DNA of 64,000 nucleotides, from assembly GCF_001011115.1 (NCBI RefSeq), contig NZ_CP008874.1, positions 1,054,001 through 1,118,000 on the forward strand, in the 5' to 3' direction. Of this stretch, positions 44,728 through 51,618 are shown piece by piece. Position numbers and translations under genes: made by a program. The notes beneath the pieces were generated by a model, which saw only the letters and a program-made list of their open reading frames with translations, searched no databases and was not told the DNA's origin. The DNA is from Halanaeroarchaeum sulfurireducens. GTDB taxonomy: Archaea > Halobacteriota > Halobacteria > Halobacteriales > Halobacteriaceae. Each line of letters opens with the position of its first letter. Within the stretch, counting starts at the first letter, position 1.

Positions 44728-44801
44728 CAGATATATTGACATTGACTGAGTAGGTTTGAATTCTCTTTGTAACTCCGGAGGGGCAATCCGTGAGACAGCT
44801 T

Positions 44802-45008
44802 CTAATTGCCTTCAGTCCGGTTCTTGCTCCACCAAAATGCAATCAGAACAAAGGCAAATCCTTCGAGTCTGGCGAGTTTGTATACCCACGGCTTAAACTC
44901 GAATGTTGCCTCCTCCGTCGTCGTAATATCCATCATGTAATCTATGACTTGTCTTGGGAAGAGCAATTCAATAAGACCAAAGACTGCCAAAACGATTCGG
45001 AGTATCAT
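44802..45008 (-). CDS. Small two-helix membrane protein
   Basis: The 68-residue product has two hydrophobic helices (about 3-20 and 45-62) separated by a short charged loop, and starts MILRIVLAVFGLIELLFPRQ. It is a small membrane protein of unknown function. A longer open frame upstream to 45164 runs through the repeat element at 45106-45199, so the internal ATG at 45008 is taken. The gene sits alone between palindrome f and element M1. Confidence 0.5.
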   Translation of the reverse strand: MILRIVLAVFGLIELLFPRQVIDYMMDITTTEEATFEFKPWVYKLARLEGFAFVLIAFWWSKNRTEGN

Positions 45009-45105
45009 AGTCCAAAATTTTGCCGCCGCCAGCAAATAATCAGCGAGGATTCTACCGGTCTGAAAACAAGTGTGTTTGTTACCATCCCCTCCACAATGTG
45101 CGCAT

Positions 45106-45199
45106 TGCTGAATTCGCGCGTTGTATTCAGCAACGATCGAATGTTTCCATCCGGCTGATGACAAAAACTGACTGCTGAAGATAGACCATCAAGTCAGCA
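45106..45199. repeat. Paired palindrome element M1 (94 bp)
   Basis: Two 27-nt imperfect palindromes at 45106-45132 and 45173-45199, start to start 67 bases apart. The left copy has perfect 8-base arms TGCTGAAT and ATTCAGCA. The right copy begins TGCTGAAG and ends GTCAGCA, and is roughly the inverted form of the left. The 37 bases from 45116 to 45152 are almost identical to 46013-46049 (two differences). Confidence 0.75.
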
Positions 45200-45312
45200 G
45201 AGGTTCTACCGTCATCTTCGGGAAAAGCAGACGAGGGGTGATTTCAGGAATTTTCATTCGACACCTGGGGTGTCGTCCGCTCAGCGGATCGTGTAGCATG
45301 ACGAGTAGTAAT

Positions 45313-45663
45313 TCACAGACTGAGGCTGTTTTTGATCGCAGCATCGATCTTCGCCATTCGCGTTGCCGGCACCGACCCGATATTTTTCGTTACTCGTTTG
45401 CTAATATCGACAACACGGATCTGACTGAGATCGGCCACCGAATCGTGATTGAGAGTAGTGTTCGATGCAAGGACTTCCACCTCAAACGGGTAGATGTCAG
45501 TGGGATCGTATTGCTTCGTGAAGGGGGCGACGATCGTCGTTGGGGAGTGCTGGTTGCCAACGTCGTTTTGAATAACGACACAGGGCCTATTCGAACCCTG
45601 TTGCTCACTCCCCTTCGTTGGATTCAATTCGACAGTGACGATGTCTCCGCGACGCACCTTCAC
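45313..45663 (-). CDS. mazF: MazF-type endoribonuclease toxin
   Basis: The 116-residue protein has the MazF/PemK core: RRGDIVTVELNPTKGSEQQG, NRPCVVIQNDVGN, TTIVAPFTKQ and LSQIRVVDISKR, with the conserved catalytic Arg and Thr. It cleaves mRNA when freed from its antitoxin. It follows the AbrB-type antitoxin gene after 3 bases. Type II toxin-antitoxin modules of this kind are common on mobile DNA. Confidence 0.9.
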   Translation of the reverse strand: MKVRRGDIVTVELNPTKGSEQQGSNRPCVVIQNDVGNQHSPTTIVAPFTKQYDPTDIYPFEVEVLASNTTLNHDSVADLSQIRVVDISKRVTKNIGSVPATRMAKIDAAIKNSLSL

Positions 45664-45666
45664 AGG

Positions 45667-45936
45667 TCACTCGCCCCACTCGGGAGCATCCCCGAGTCGA
45701 TCGGTTGCTTCTGCTGACGTTCCTTCCATCTCTTCGACCAGCTGCCGAGACCGGTCTGCTCTTTTCTTGTATCCTTCCGCTAAGCGCTCTTCGTCCGTCG
45801 GTGGCTTGATGATGATCTCGTCGTTAACTTCGATGAACCTAATCTCGTCGCCACCTTCGATCCCGCGGCGGTCGCGGAGCTCTTTCGGGATGGTGACTTG
45901 ACCTCGATCACCGACTTTACGGGTATGTTCTGTCAT
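45667..45936 (-). CDS. mazE: AbrB/MazE-type antitoxin
   Basis: The 89-residue protein has the swapped-hairpin AbrB DNA-binding domain: VGDRGQVTIPKELRDRRGIE with GDEIRFIEV, followed by an acidic, unstructured C-terminal tail of about 45 residues that would bind the toxin. It most likely represses its own operon through the direct repeats just upstream of its ATG. It is transcribed before mazF with a 3-base gap. Confidence 0.9.
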   Translation of the reverse strand: MTEHTRKVGDRGQVTIPKELRDRRGIEGGDEIRFIEVNDEIIIKPPTDEERLAEGYKKRADRSRQLVEEMEGTSAEATDRLGDAPEWGE

Positions 45937-45941
45937 ATGGA

Positions 45942-45960
45942 TTCATACTTTTTTCATACT
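45942..45960 (-). promoter_or_regulatory. Direct repeats before mazE (probable operator)
   Basis: The sequence AGTATGAA (plus strand TTCATACT) occurs at 45942-45949 and 45953-45960, 11 bases apart, close to one helical turn. It lies 6-24 bases before the mazE ATG. AbrB-type antitoxins bind such repeats to repress their operon. Confidence 0.55.
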
Positions 45961-46002
45961 ATTAGTGTTGTCGGTGCCTGCCGACTTGTAGAACCAGTCA
46001 CG

Positions 46003-46096
46003 TGCGAGATATGCGCGTTCTATTCAGCAACGATCGAATGTTTCTATCCAGATACTATCAAAACCTGCCTGCTGAACTTAGAGCGCGAATGCAGCA
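46003..46096. repeat. Paired palindrome element M2 (94 bp)
   Basis: Two 27-nt units at 46003-46029 and 46070-46096. The left begins TGCGAGATATGCGCG and ends ATTCAGCA; the right begins TGCTGAAC and ends AATGCAGCA. The inverse of the right unit closely matches the unit at 53459-53485 (about 24 of 27). The element sits 66 bases before the mazE start codon, with the same spacing as M3 before the next gene. Confidence 0.75.
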
Positions 46097-46119
46097 CACC
46101 TGTACGATCTGATTGACGA

Positions 46120-46554
46120 TCAGGCGACTGTATTGGTTTTTCCAGCGGCGAATTGGCGACCCCGACGGAGGATGACGCCGACCCCAAACGCGATGACGCC
46201 AAGTAATAGCGCCAACGGAACCCACATTTCCCACGCGCCGGCTCCGCCGAATGATAGCGGGAGTGCGACGGGAGATGGCTGATCAAGGTAGAGCCACCAG
46301 TAGTACGTCAGCCTGGCGATCACCGGTGCTAACACGAGGATTACGCTGATTGCGAGCCCACTATTGTCATAGGCCCACCAACTCGCCAGCACCAATCCGG
46401 CGATGACGAGTGCTGGCTCCACGATTGCACCCACAGCAACCGGTAGGAACGAAATGATCAGAATGAGCGCGGAGACGCCCACCGCCAAGAGAACTCCCTG
46501 TAACGACCGATCCTGGTCGCTTCCGAGCAGTGCGGTACGGACGTCGATCTCCAT
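46120..46554 (-). CDS. Four-helix membrane protein, unknown function
   Basis: The 144-residue protein has four hydrophobic segments (about 20-40, 46-64, 68-85 and 108-128) and a short basic C-terminus, giving a compact membrane protein with short loops. I recognise no family. It is the sole gene between elements M2 and M3, with M3 66 bases before its ATG. Confidence 0.55.
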   Translation of the reverse strand: MEIDVRTALLGSDQDRSLQGVLLAVGVSALILIISFLPVAVGAIVEPALVIAGLVLASWWAYDNSGLAISVILVLAPVIARLTYYWWLYLDQPSPVALPLSFGGAGAWEMWVPLALLLGVIAFGVGVILRRGRQFAAGKTNTVA

Positions 46555-46620
46555 ACGTCCACTTCAATCGTGAGTGGTATATCTCTTGTTCAGACCCGAA
46601 TTACGGCAACGTGGACGGCT

Positions 46621-46714
46621 TGCTGTATCCGCGCTCTCAATTTAGCAGGCACAACACCTAACTATGCAGATTATGTCAGTAGCGTCCTACAGGATATAGA
46701 GAATGAGTTCAGCA
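46621..46714. repeat. Paired palindrome element M3 (94 bp)
   Basis: Left unit at 46621-46647 (TGCTGTATCC...ATTTAGCA) and right, more decayed unit at 46688-46714 (ends GAGTTCAGCA), again 67 bases start to start. It lies 66 bases upstream of the ATG of the membrane-protein gene ending at 46120. Confidence 0.65.
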
Positions 46715-46868
46715 CGGGCGGATGCGGTTGGTTTAGATAATTGCTTACAAAATCCGAACGTAGTTCATCTAATGACAGTCGCCATCCACCGTGTACAATG
46801 GAAATGGGAGGATATCAACCGGAGCGCTGCGGTCGAAAAGTGGATTCACCAATTACTCGCGACCCACC

Positions 46869-46943
46869 TTAATCGCTGCGGCGGAGTGCCAGCAGCGCAG
46901 TCAGACCCAACAGCGCGAGCAGAAAGGTTATAATTTCTGAAAA
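46869..46943 (-). pseudogene. Orphan C-terminal membrane anchor
   Basis: The minus strand reads TFLLALLGLTALLALRRSD and then TAA, with a TAG 24 codons upstream. A hydrophobic helix capped by two Arg at the extreme C-terminus is the anchor of haloarchaeal surface proteins (PGF-CTERM-like region). Nothing of the rest of such a gene is visible, so this is a leftover fragment. Confidence 0.55.
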
Positions 46944-47031
46944 CTATTGTTAAACGTAACGGATGAGGCATCCAGCAATCCACACACTTGCTGAGACAGC
47001 AGTCGATCTACCGAATGAGGAGCAATAAGTA

Positions 47032-48486
47032 GTGCGACATCGCATCCTCGCCGGTGGGTTCTCGCTTCTTTTGATCCTGTCCGCGATATCTGTGGCCGTC
47101 CCAGTAACGGGGTCAATCTCCAACCTTGCGATCGAATCGGCAACTCCGTCAGTTGAAGACCCAGCACCGGGTGAACGATTCTCCGTCTCGGTCACGATCG
47201 CAAACCACGATGCGACAGAGGCGGTCGAAGTGACTGACGTGTATATTCGTGACGCTGGAAGCGCGAACACGCACGTTCGTGTTGACGACGTTGGAACGAT
47301 TCGGCCAGGAGGGACTCTTTCTGTACCACTGTCGCTCATGTTCGACGATGCAGGGACCAAGGACCTTCGAGTCCATACCAGAGTCGAAAACGAAAGTGGA
47401 GATTCACGCTCGATCACCTATCCGCTCACGATTGACGTTGAGCCTCCGGACAACGCGATTTTGACCGTGGACGACGTAGATGCAGTCGCCGGACAGGAGG
47501 AACATGTGAATGTCACCGTATCCAACGGTGATGACCGGTCACTCTCCAATGTTAGACTCGAACTCACCGGCGACGCCGTTGTAGACAACGCCGAACGGGT
47601 CACCGCCTCGCTGGATGCGGGTACCCAGGTTGTCCACGGTTATGATGTAACGTTCCCAGAACCGGGCAGACAGTCGATCACTGGGACGATCACTTACAAA
47701 ACGGCTGATGGCATGACACGATCGATCAACCGATCGGTGACTCTGGATGTCGCACCTGCACGGGTGGATCCGGAACTCACCGTGACACCAATAGAATCGG
47801 AGAGAGGTCCGGCCCTTGAGGTCTCCCTTACGGAGTACGGAAACGCCGAATTGCGAGATGTCGGGGTTCGAGCACTCCAAAACGGTACTGTGGTGGCACG
47901 GACCCTCTTGGAAGATGTGCCCGCTGAGGAAACGCGAACGGCTACACTCGACGACACAGACCTCGGAGATGGAAATATCTCAGTAGTTGCTTCGTACACC
48001 GCCGCAGGGACGGAGCGGACGATCCAGACGTCGCGTTTGTACCAACCGACTGAGTCGGCTTCCGTGGTTCTCTCGGGTGTCGAAGCCACCCGCGATGGCT
48101 CGATAGTCACACTCCGTGGGGATGCCGCAAACGTCGGAAGTAGCGACGTGGAGTCCGTGCTCGTCGCAATTGAGCCGGTGGCGGGAGTCACTCCAACGTC
48201 GCCGAATCGGGACTACTTCATTGGCGGGATCGAGGCGAGCGAATTTGGGACCTTCGAGCTCACGGCCAATGTCACGGACACGACTGAGACGGTCCCGGTT
48301 CGAGTTACCTACTCGGCCGACGGCGAGCGGTTCTCCCAGGTAGCTCCCGTCGAACTCGATGGAGCGGCCGCCGAGGCGGGCTCCGATGAGGAGTCCACTT
48401 GGGACCGTATTCGGCTACTGGAAATGGCCATAGTTGGTCTCGTCGTTGTCCTCCTCGGGGCGGCGTTGTATCGCTGGCGCACATGA
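47032..48486 (+). CDS. Secreted CARDB-type protein linked to an ABC transporter
   Basis: The 484-residue protein starts at GTG with a Sec-type signal (about residues 1-30) and ends with one helix (LLEMAIVGLVVVLLGAALYRW) and RT. Between them are three or four beta-sandwich domains with the COG1361/CARDB pattern of repeated (E/D)xxxV...V.N strands (for example LEVSLTEYGNAELRDVG). It is membrane-anchored and faces outside. Its stop overlaps the start of the ABC ATPase (ATGA), so it is part of that transporter operon. The likely role is as an external partner, as in MacB-type systems. Confidence 0.78.
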   Translation: MRHRILAGGFSLLLILSAISVAVPVTGSISNLAIESATPSVEDPAPGERFSVSVTIANHDATEAVEVTDVYIRDAGSANTHVRVDDVGTIRPGGTLSVPLSLMFDDAGTKDLRVHTRVENESGDSRSITYPLTIDVEPPDNAILTVDDVDAVAGQEEHVNVTVSNGDDRSLSNVRLELTGDAVVDNAERVTASLDAGTQVVHGYDVTFPEPGRQSITGTITYKTADGMTRSINRSVTLDVAPARVDPELTVTPIESERGPALEVSLTEYGNAELRDVGVRALQNGTVVARTLLEDVPAEETRTATLDDTDLGDGNISVVASYTAAGTERTIQTSRLYQPTESASVVLSGVEATRDGSIVTLRGDAANVGSSDVESVLVAIEPVAGVTPTSPNRDYFIGGIEASEFGTFELTANVTDTTETVPVRVTYSADGERFSQVAPVELDGAAAEAGSDEESTWDRIRLLEMAIVGLVVVLLGAALYRWRT

Positions 48487-49145
48487 GCATCATCGAACTT
48501 GAAGGGGTCGTCAAGGAGTATCAAAGTGGGTCCGAAACTATCGAGGCTCTGAAGGGCGTCGATTTTTACGCTAACCGGGGCGAGATGGTGACGGTGATCG
48601 GCCCCTCGGGATCAGGCAAGAGCACGATGCTCAATATGACCGGACTCCTTGACACGCCCACCGAGGGTATCGTTCGGCTGGAGGGCGTTGACGTCTCAGC
48701 GCTCAGTGAGGACGAACTCACCGAGAAGCGCCGTTCGGGAATCGGCTTCGTGTTCCAGGACTTTCACTTGTTGCCGATGCTCACCGCGGTCGAAAATGTC
48801 GAATTGCCTTCGATGTGGGACACCAGTGTTGACCGGCACGGACGGGCAATCGATCTGCTGAAGCGAGTAGGGCTCGAGGACCGGCTCGACCACTTACCCA
48901 GCGAGCTTTCCGGTGGACAACAACAACGGGTCGCTATCGCACGGGCACTGATCAACGAGCCGAAAATCCTCCTCGCCGACGAGCCGACTGGGAACCTCGA
49001 CCAGGACACCGCCCGAACCATCCTGGCTGAGCTCACGCGACTCAAGACCGAGGAGGACATCGCGATCGTTGTCGTGTCACACGATGAACTGCTGATGGAG
49101 TACGCCGACCGGACAGTCGAACTTATCGACGGGGTGATTACGTGA
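48483..49145 (+). CDS. ABC transporter ATP-binding protein (MacB/LolD type)
   Basis: The 220-residue protein has Walker A VIGPSGSGKSTMLNM, the signature LSGGQQQRVAIARAL, Walker B KILLADEPTGNLD, and an H-loop VVVSHD. The GNLD D-loop and the short length are typical for the LolD/MacB/FtsE-like group. It powers the permease encoded next, whose start overlaps its stop by 4 bases. Confidence 0.92.
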   Translation: MSIIELEGVVKEYQSGSETIEALKGVDFYANRGEMVTVIGPSGSGKSTMLNMTGLLDTPTEGIVRLEGVDVSALSEDELTEKRRSGIGFVFQDFHLLPMLTAVENVELPSMWDTSVDRHGRAIDLLKRVGLEDRLDHLPSELSGGQQQRVAIARALINEPKILLADEPTGNLDQDTARTILAELTRLKTEEDIAIVVVSHDELLMEYADRTVELIDGVIT

Positions 49146-50290
49146 CCAGCATCGCCGAAGTGCTCTGGCGGTTCCCCAGCGCTTCGATGGCCTGGCGAAA
49201 CCTCGGTCGCAACCGGGTCCGAACGGCGCTCGCCGCGCTCGGGGTCGTCATCGGCGTGGTCGCGATCGCCTCGCTCGGCATGGCCGGAGCCGCTCTTCAG
49301 TATCAGGCAACCCAGGACCTTGGCGGCCTCGCAAACGAGGTGACGGTTGTGCCCGGCGAAGACAATGATGAAGACGGGTTGACCGAAGCCCAGGTGGGGG
49401 CAATCCAGAACGTCGTCACCGACGCAACGGTCGTTCCGCAGAAGTCGGACCAGACGGTTATTGAGTCGGGTAGCGAGCAATCGAGGGTTAGCGTCACCGG
49501 TGTGACCGAAGCGAGCGCGCTCTACGATGTCGGATCGGGGAGGGCCCCGGACCGCCTGCAATCGGGGGCCTTGATCGACAGCACGACCGCTACAGAGTTG
49601 AATCTCGGGCTCGGCGATCCCGTCGAGTACGACGGGCGGCTCTACCGGATTCGGGGCATTATTGATTCGGGGGGCGGATTCGGTGGGCCCGGTGGTGGTA
49701 CTGGGACGCTGGTACTCCCCATTTCGGCCCTGGATAGCGAGTTCTACAGCACGGTAAGTGTGGTCGCCGAAGACGGTGAACAGGCCACCCGAATCGCGAC
49801 CTCCATCGAGGACCGGCTCAACGAACGGGAAGAGGTGGTGAGTGCGTCCACGCTGGCGGACGTGCAGGAACAGATCGAATCCTTCCTGGGGACACTGAAC
49901 CTCGCACTATTCGGAATTGGCTCGATATCGCTGGTCGTCGCCAGCGTGGCGATCCTTAACGTCATGCTGATGAGCACTGTCGAGCGCCGGGGTGAGATTG
50001 GTGTGCTCCGGGCGGTCGGCATCCGACGTGGAGAAGTGCTCAGGATGATCCTCACCGAAGCGGCCTTCCTGGGTGTGATTGGTGGGGTCCTGGGCGTAAT
50101 CGTCTCCTTCGGCGTGGGACTGCTCATGTTCGAGTTCCTGGTCGGAGATGCAACTCTTGTCTTCGTGTGGCAGAGTTCACAATATCTCATCTTGGGCTTC
50201 GTGTTTGCCGTTGGAGCGAGTGTACTCAGTGGGCTCTACCCGGCCTGGAAGGCAGCTAACGAACGCCCAGTTGACTCGTTACGAGGGTGA
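49142..50290 (+). CDS. ABC3-type permease (MacB/FtsX-like)
   Basis: The 382-residue protein has an N-terminal helix, a large external domain of about 200 residues (MacB periplasmic-core type), and three C-terminal helices. It carries the FtsX/MacB segment ERRGEIGVLRAVGIRRGEVL, which contacts the ATPase. The GTG start overlaps the previous stop. Such systems export peptides, lipoproteins or drugs or transmit force across the envelope. Here the CARDB protein of the same operon is the obvious partner. Confidence 0.9.
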   Translation: MTSIAEVLWRFPSASMAWRNLGRNRVRTALAALGVVIGVVAIASLGMAGAALQYQATQDLGGLANEVTVVPGEDNDEDGLTEAQVGAIQNVVTDATVVPQKSDQTVIESGSEQSRVSVTGVTEASALYDVGSGRAPDRLQSGALIDSTTATELNLGLGDPVEYDGRLYRIRGIIDSGGGFGGPGGGTGTLVLPISALDSEFYSTVSVVAEDGEQATRIATSIEDRLNEREEVVSASTLADVQEQIESFLGTLNLALFGIGSISLVVASVAILNVMLMSTVERRGEIGVLRAVGIRRGEVLRMILTEAAFLGVIGGVLGVIVSFGVGLLMFEFLVGDATLVFVWQSSQYLILGFVFAVGASVLSGLYPAWKAANERPVDSLRG

Positions 50291-50302
50291 ACCGCCTTGG
50301 GG

Positions 50303-50419
50303 TCAAGCCCCGAGGCTCCCCGTTTTGATGACGCGACTTGCAGGAACCGACGAAGACCCTGCTCCGTGGGTTCCCACAGCGGTCGCAGCCTCCACGGGCG
50401 GAGATTCGGCGTGTCCTAT
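50303..50419 (-). pseudogene. tnpB C-terminal remnant with IS200/IS605-type end
   Basis: On the minus strand the frame reads ESPPVEAATAVGTHGAGSSS and, four residues further on, VIKTGSLGA then TGA (50303-50305). This is the variable tail of haloarchaeal TnpB proteins, whose C-termini often end near VVETGSPxLKE. The stop lies in a GC-rich hairpin (CTTGGGG/CCCCGAG, 50296-50314) typical of the element's right end. Nothing upstream can be assigned to TnpB, so this is only a fragment. Confidence 0.6.
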
Positions 50420-50578
50420 ACGTAATATTCCACAACACGCACGAATATCACGACAGACACGTGACTGCCTATGGCGAGAAGTTCAGCTCTCCCATATCCT
50501 GAAATCACGAACTTTGTGGCGTACTGTTGATAGAAACCGTTCCCAAACGTACATACTCTTTGACGAGAATTAGGATCT

Positions 50579-50863
50579 ATGCTCTTGGTCCTCCTCGGAA
50601 TTGTAGTTCTCGGACTCGCTGCTGCCGCTGGTGTAGCCGTATATCGAACCGAAAAGCCACGATCGGTGCTTCGAGCCGGGCTGGTATTCAGCGTGTTACT
50701 AGTGACGCCTTTGCTGGCCTTTTTCCTTCTCGCTGTAGTTCTGACGTCGTCCACACCGGGTGTAGTGATTATTTTGCCTCTCTTCCTCCTTGGCGTGGGA
50801 CTGTATATTCTGGCCGAAGGGAGGCTCCCGGATTTCGTTCGGCAATTTGTTAGCTTTCGATAA
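50579..50863 (+). CDS. Small three-helix membrane protein
   Basis: The 94-residue protein has three hydrophobic segments (about 2-20, 33-54 and 60-78) and begins MLLVLLGIVVLGLAAAAGVA. Its end is charged (EGRLPDFVRQFVSFR). I recognise no family. It lies next to the tnpB remnant and the AT-rich tract, so it belongs to the accessory part. Confidence 0.5.
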   Translation: MLLVLLGIVVLGLAAAAGVAVYRTEKPRSVLRAGLVFSVLLVTPLLAFFLLAVVLTSSTPGVVIILPLFLLGVGLYILAEGRLPDFVRQFVSFR

Positions 50864-51317
50864 TTCTTGTATACTCCTTCACTCAGTCATAATATACTCG
50901 AGAGGGCCTTTTGGAATTCATATAGCCTGATCGGTATAGCGTGACCGACTCAAAGGATTAGATGCAGCAGAATAAAGAAAAACAACCGATGAATAACTAC
51001 GGGCTTCACTTATGAAGGGATCGTTCGTTTGCCAATCGTCCCAAGTCACGTACGTAGTGGATGATTCGATCACCTTTTACGGTCAGATACCCGACTTGGG
51101 GGTTTTACTGACTGTGTATCTCATCAAGAGATATGGACTGGGGCTTCAGAATTCGAAAAGATGTACCATCTTGGGTGATGAAACTGGTTCTGATTAGTGC
51201 CATCCTGCTGATTGCCGGTCTCCAGTATTTAAACATCATATGACCACAAGCAACTGTTGACGGGTGCCGGTGGTTAATGTGGGAGTATAGTTACCGATGG
51301 TTTGTGGGGATTTTGCG
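50864..51317. other. AT-rich interval with no convincing gene
   Basis: The stretch is AT-rich and its open frames are short with ordinary non-coding composition. Nothing conserved is recognised in it before element M4. Confidence 0.4.
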
Positions 51318-51413
51318 TGCAAGATACGCGCGATGTATGCAGCACCACCCTAGGAAACTACCGAGATTCAGCCATGAGCGCGTTGCTGAATGTAGACCTT
51401 CTATTCATCAGCA
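51318..51413. repeat. Paired palindrome element M4 (96 bp)
   Basis: A 27-nt unit at 51318-51344 (TGCAAGATACGCGCG...ATGCAGCA) and a 30-nt unit at 51384-51413 (TGCTGAAT...ATTCATCAGCA), start to start 66 bases. The second unit has 3 extra bases in the right arm. It is the most diverged of the paired copies. The 200 bases from 51414 to the kinase start hold no gene. Confidence 0.55.
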
Positions 51414-51618
51414 CCCGATTGTACTTTTCAGATAGTAACGAAAACGGAGTGCAAAATAGCGACCATCTATCCAGCAAATATAACTCCGGTATTATACGTT
51501 AGATTTCCCCCCGTTAGCCGTTCTACAGCAAACCGCTGATGGAGAGGACATCGACATTTTATACCCCTTGGTTAATCAAGGCACACTGATTTTCGAAGGA
51601 GCTTCCAATAACTAGTTA

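Noticed and set aside
44701-46714. True integron with attC sites
   Set aside because: No tyrosine recombinase integrase and no GTTRRRY core was seen, and the pair spacing and structure fit inverted-repeat elements better. I keep only a looser cassette idea as a finding.
46703-46933. 77-codon plus-strand frame after M3
   Set aside because: Its start lies inside the palindrome and its far end is antisense to the surface-anchor fragment, so it is unlikely to be a gene.
51012-51197. 61-residue frame in the AT-rich interval
   Set aside because: It shows no family pattern, no good ribosome-binding site and no typical haloarchaeal acidic composition.
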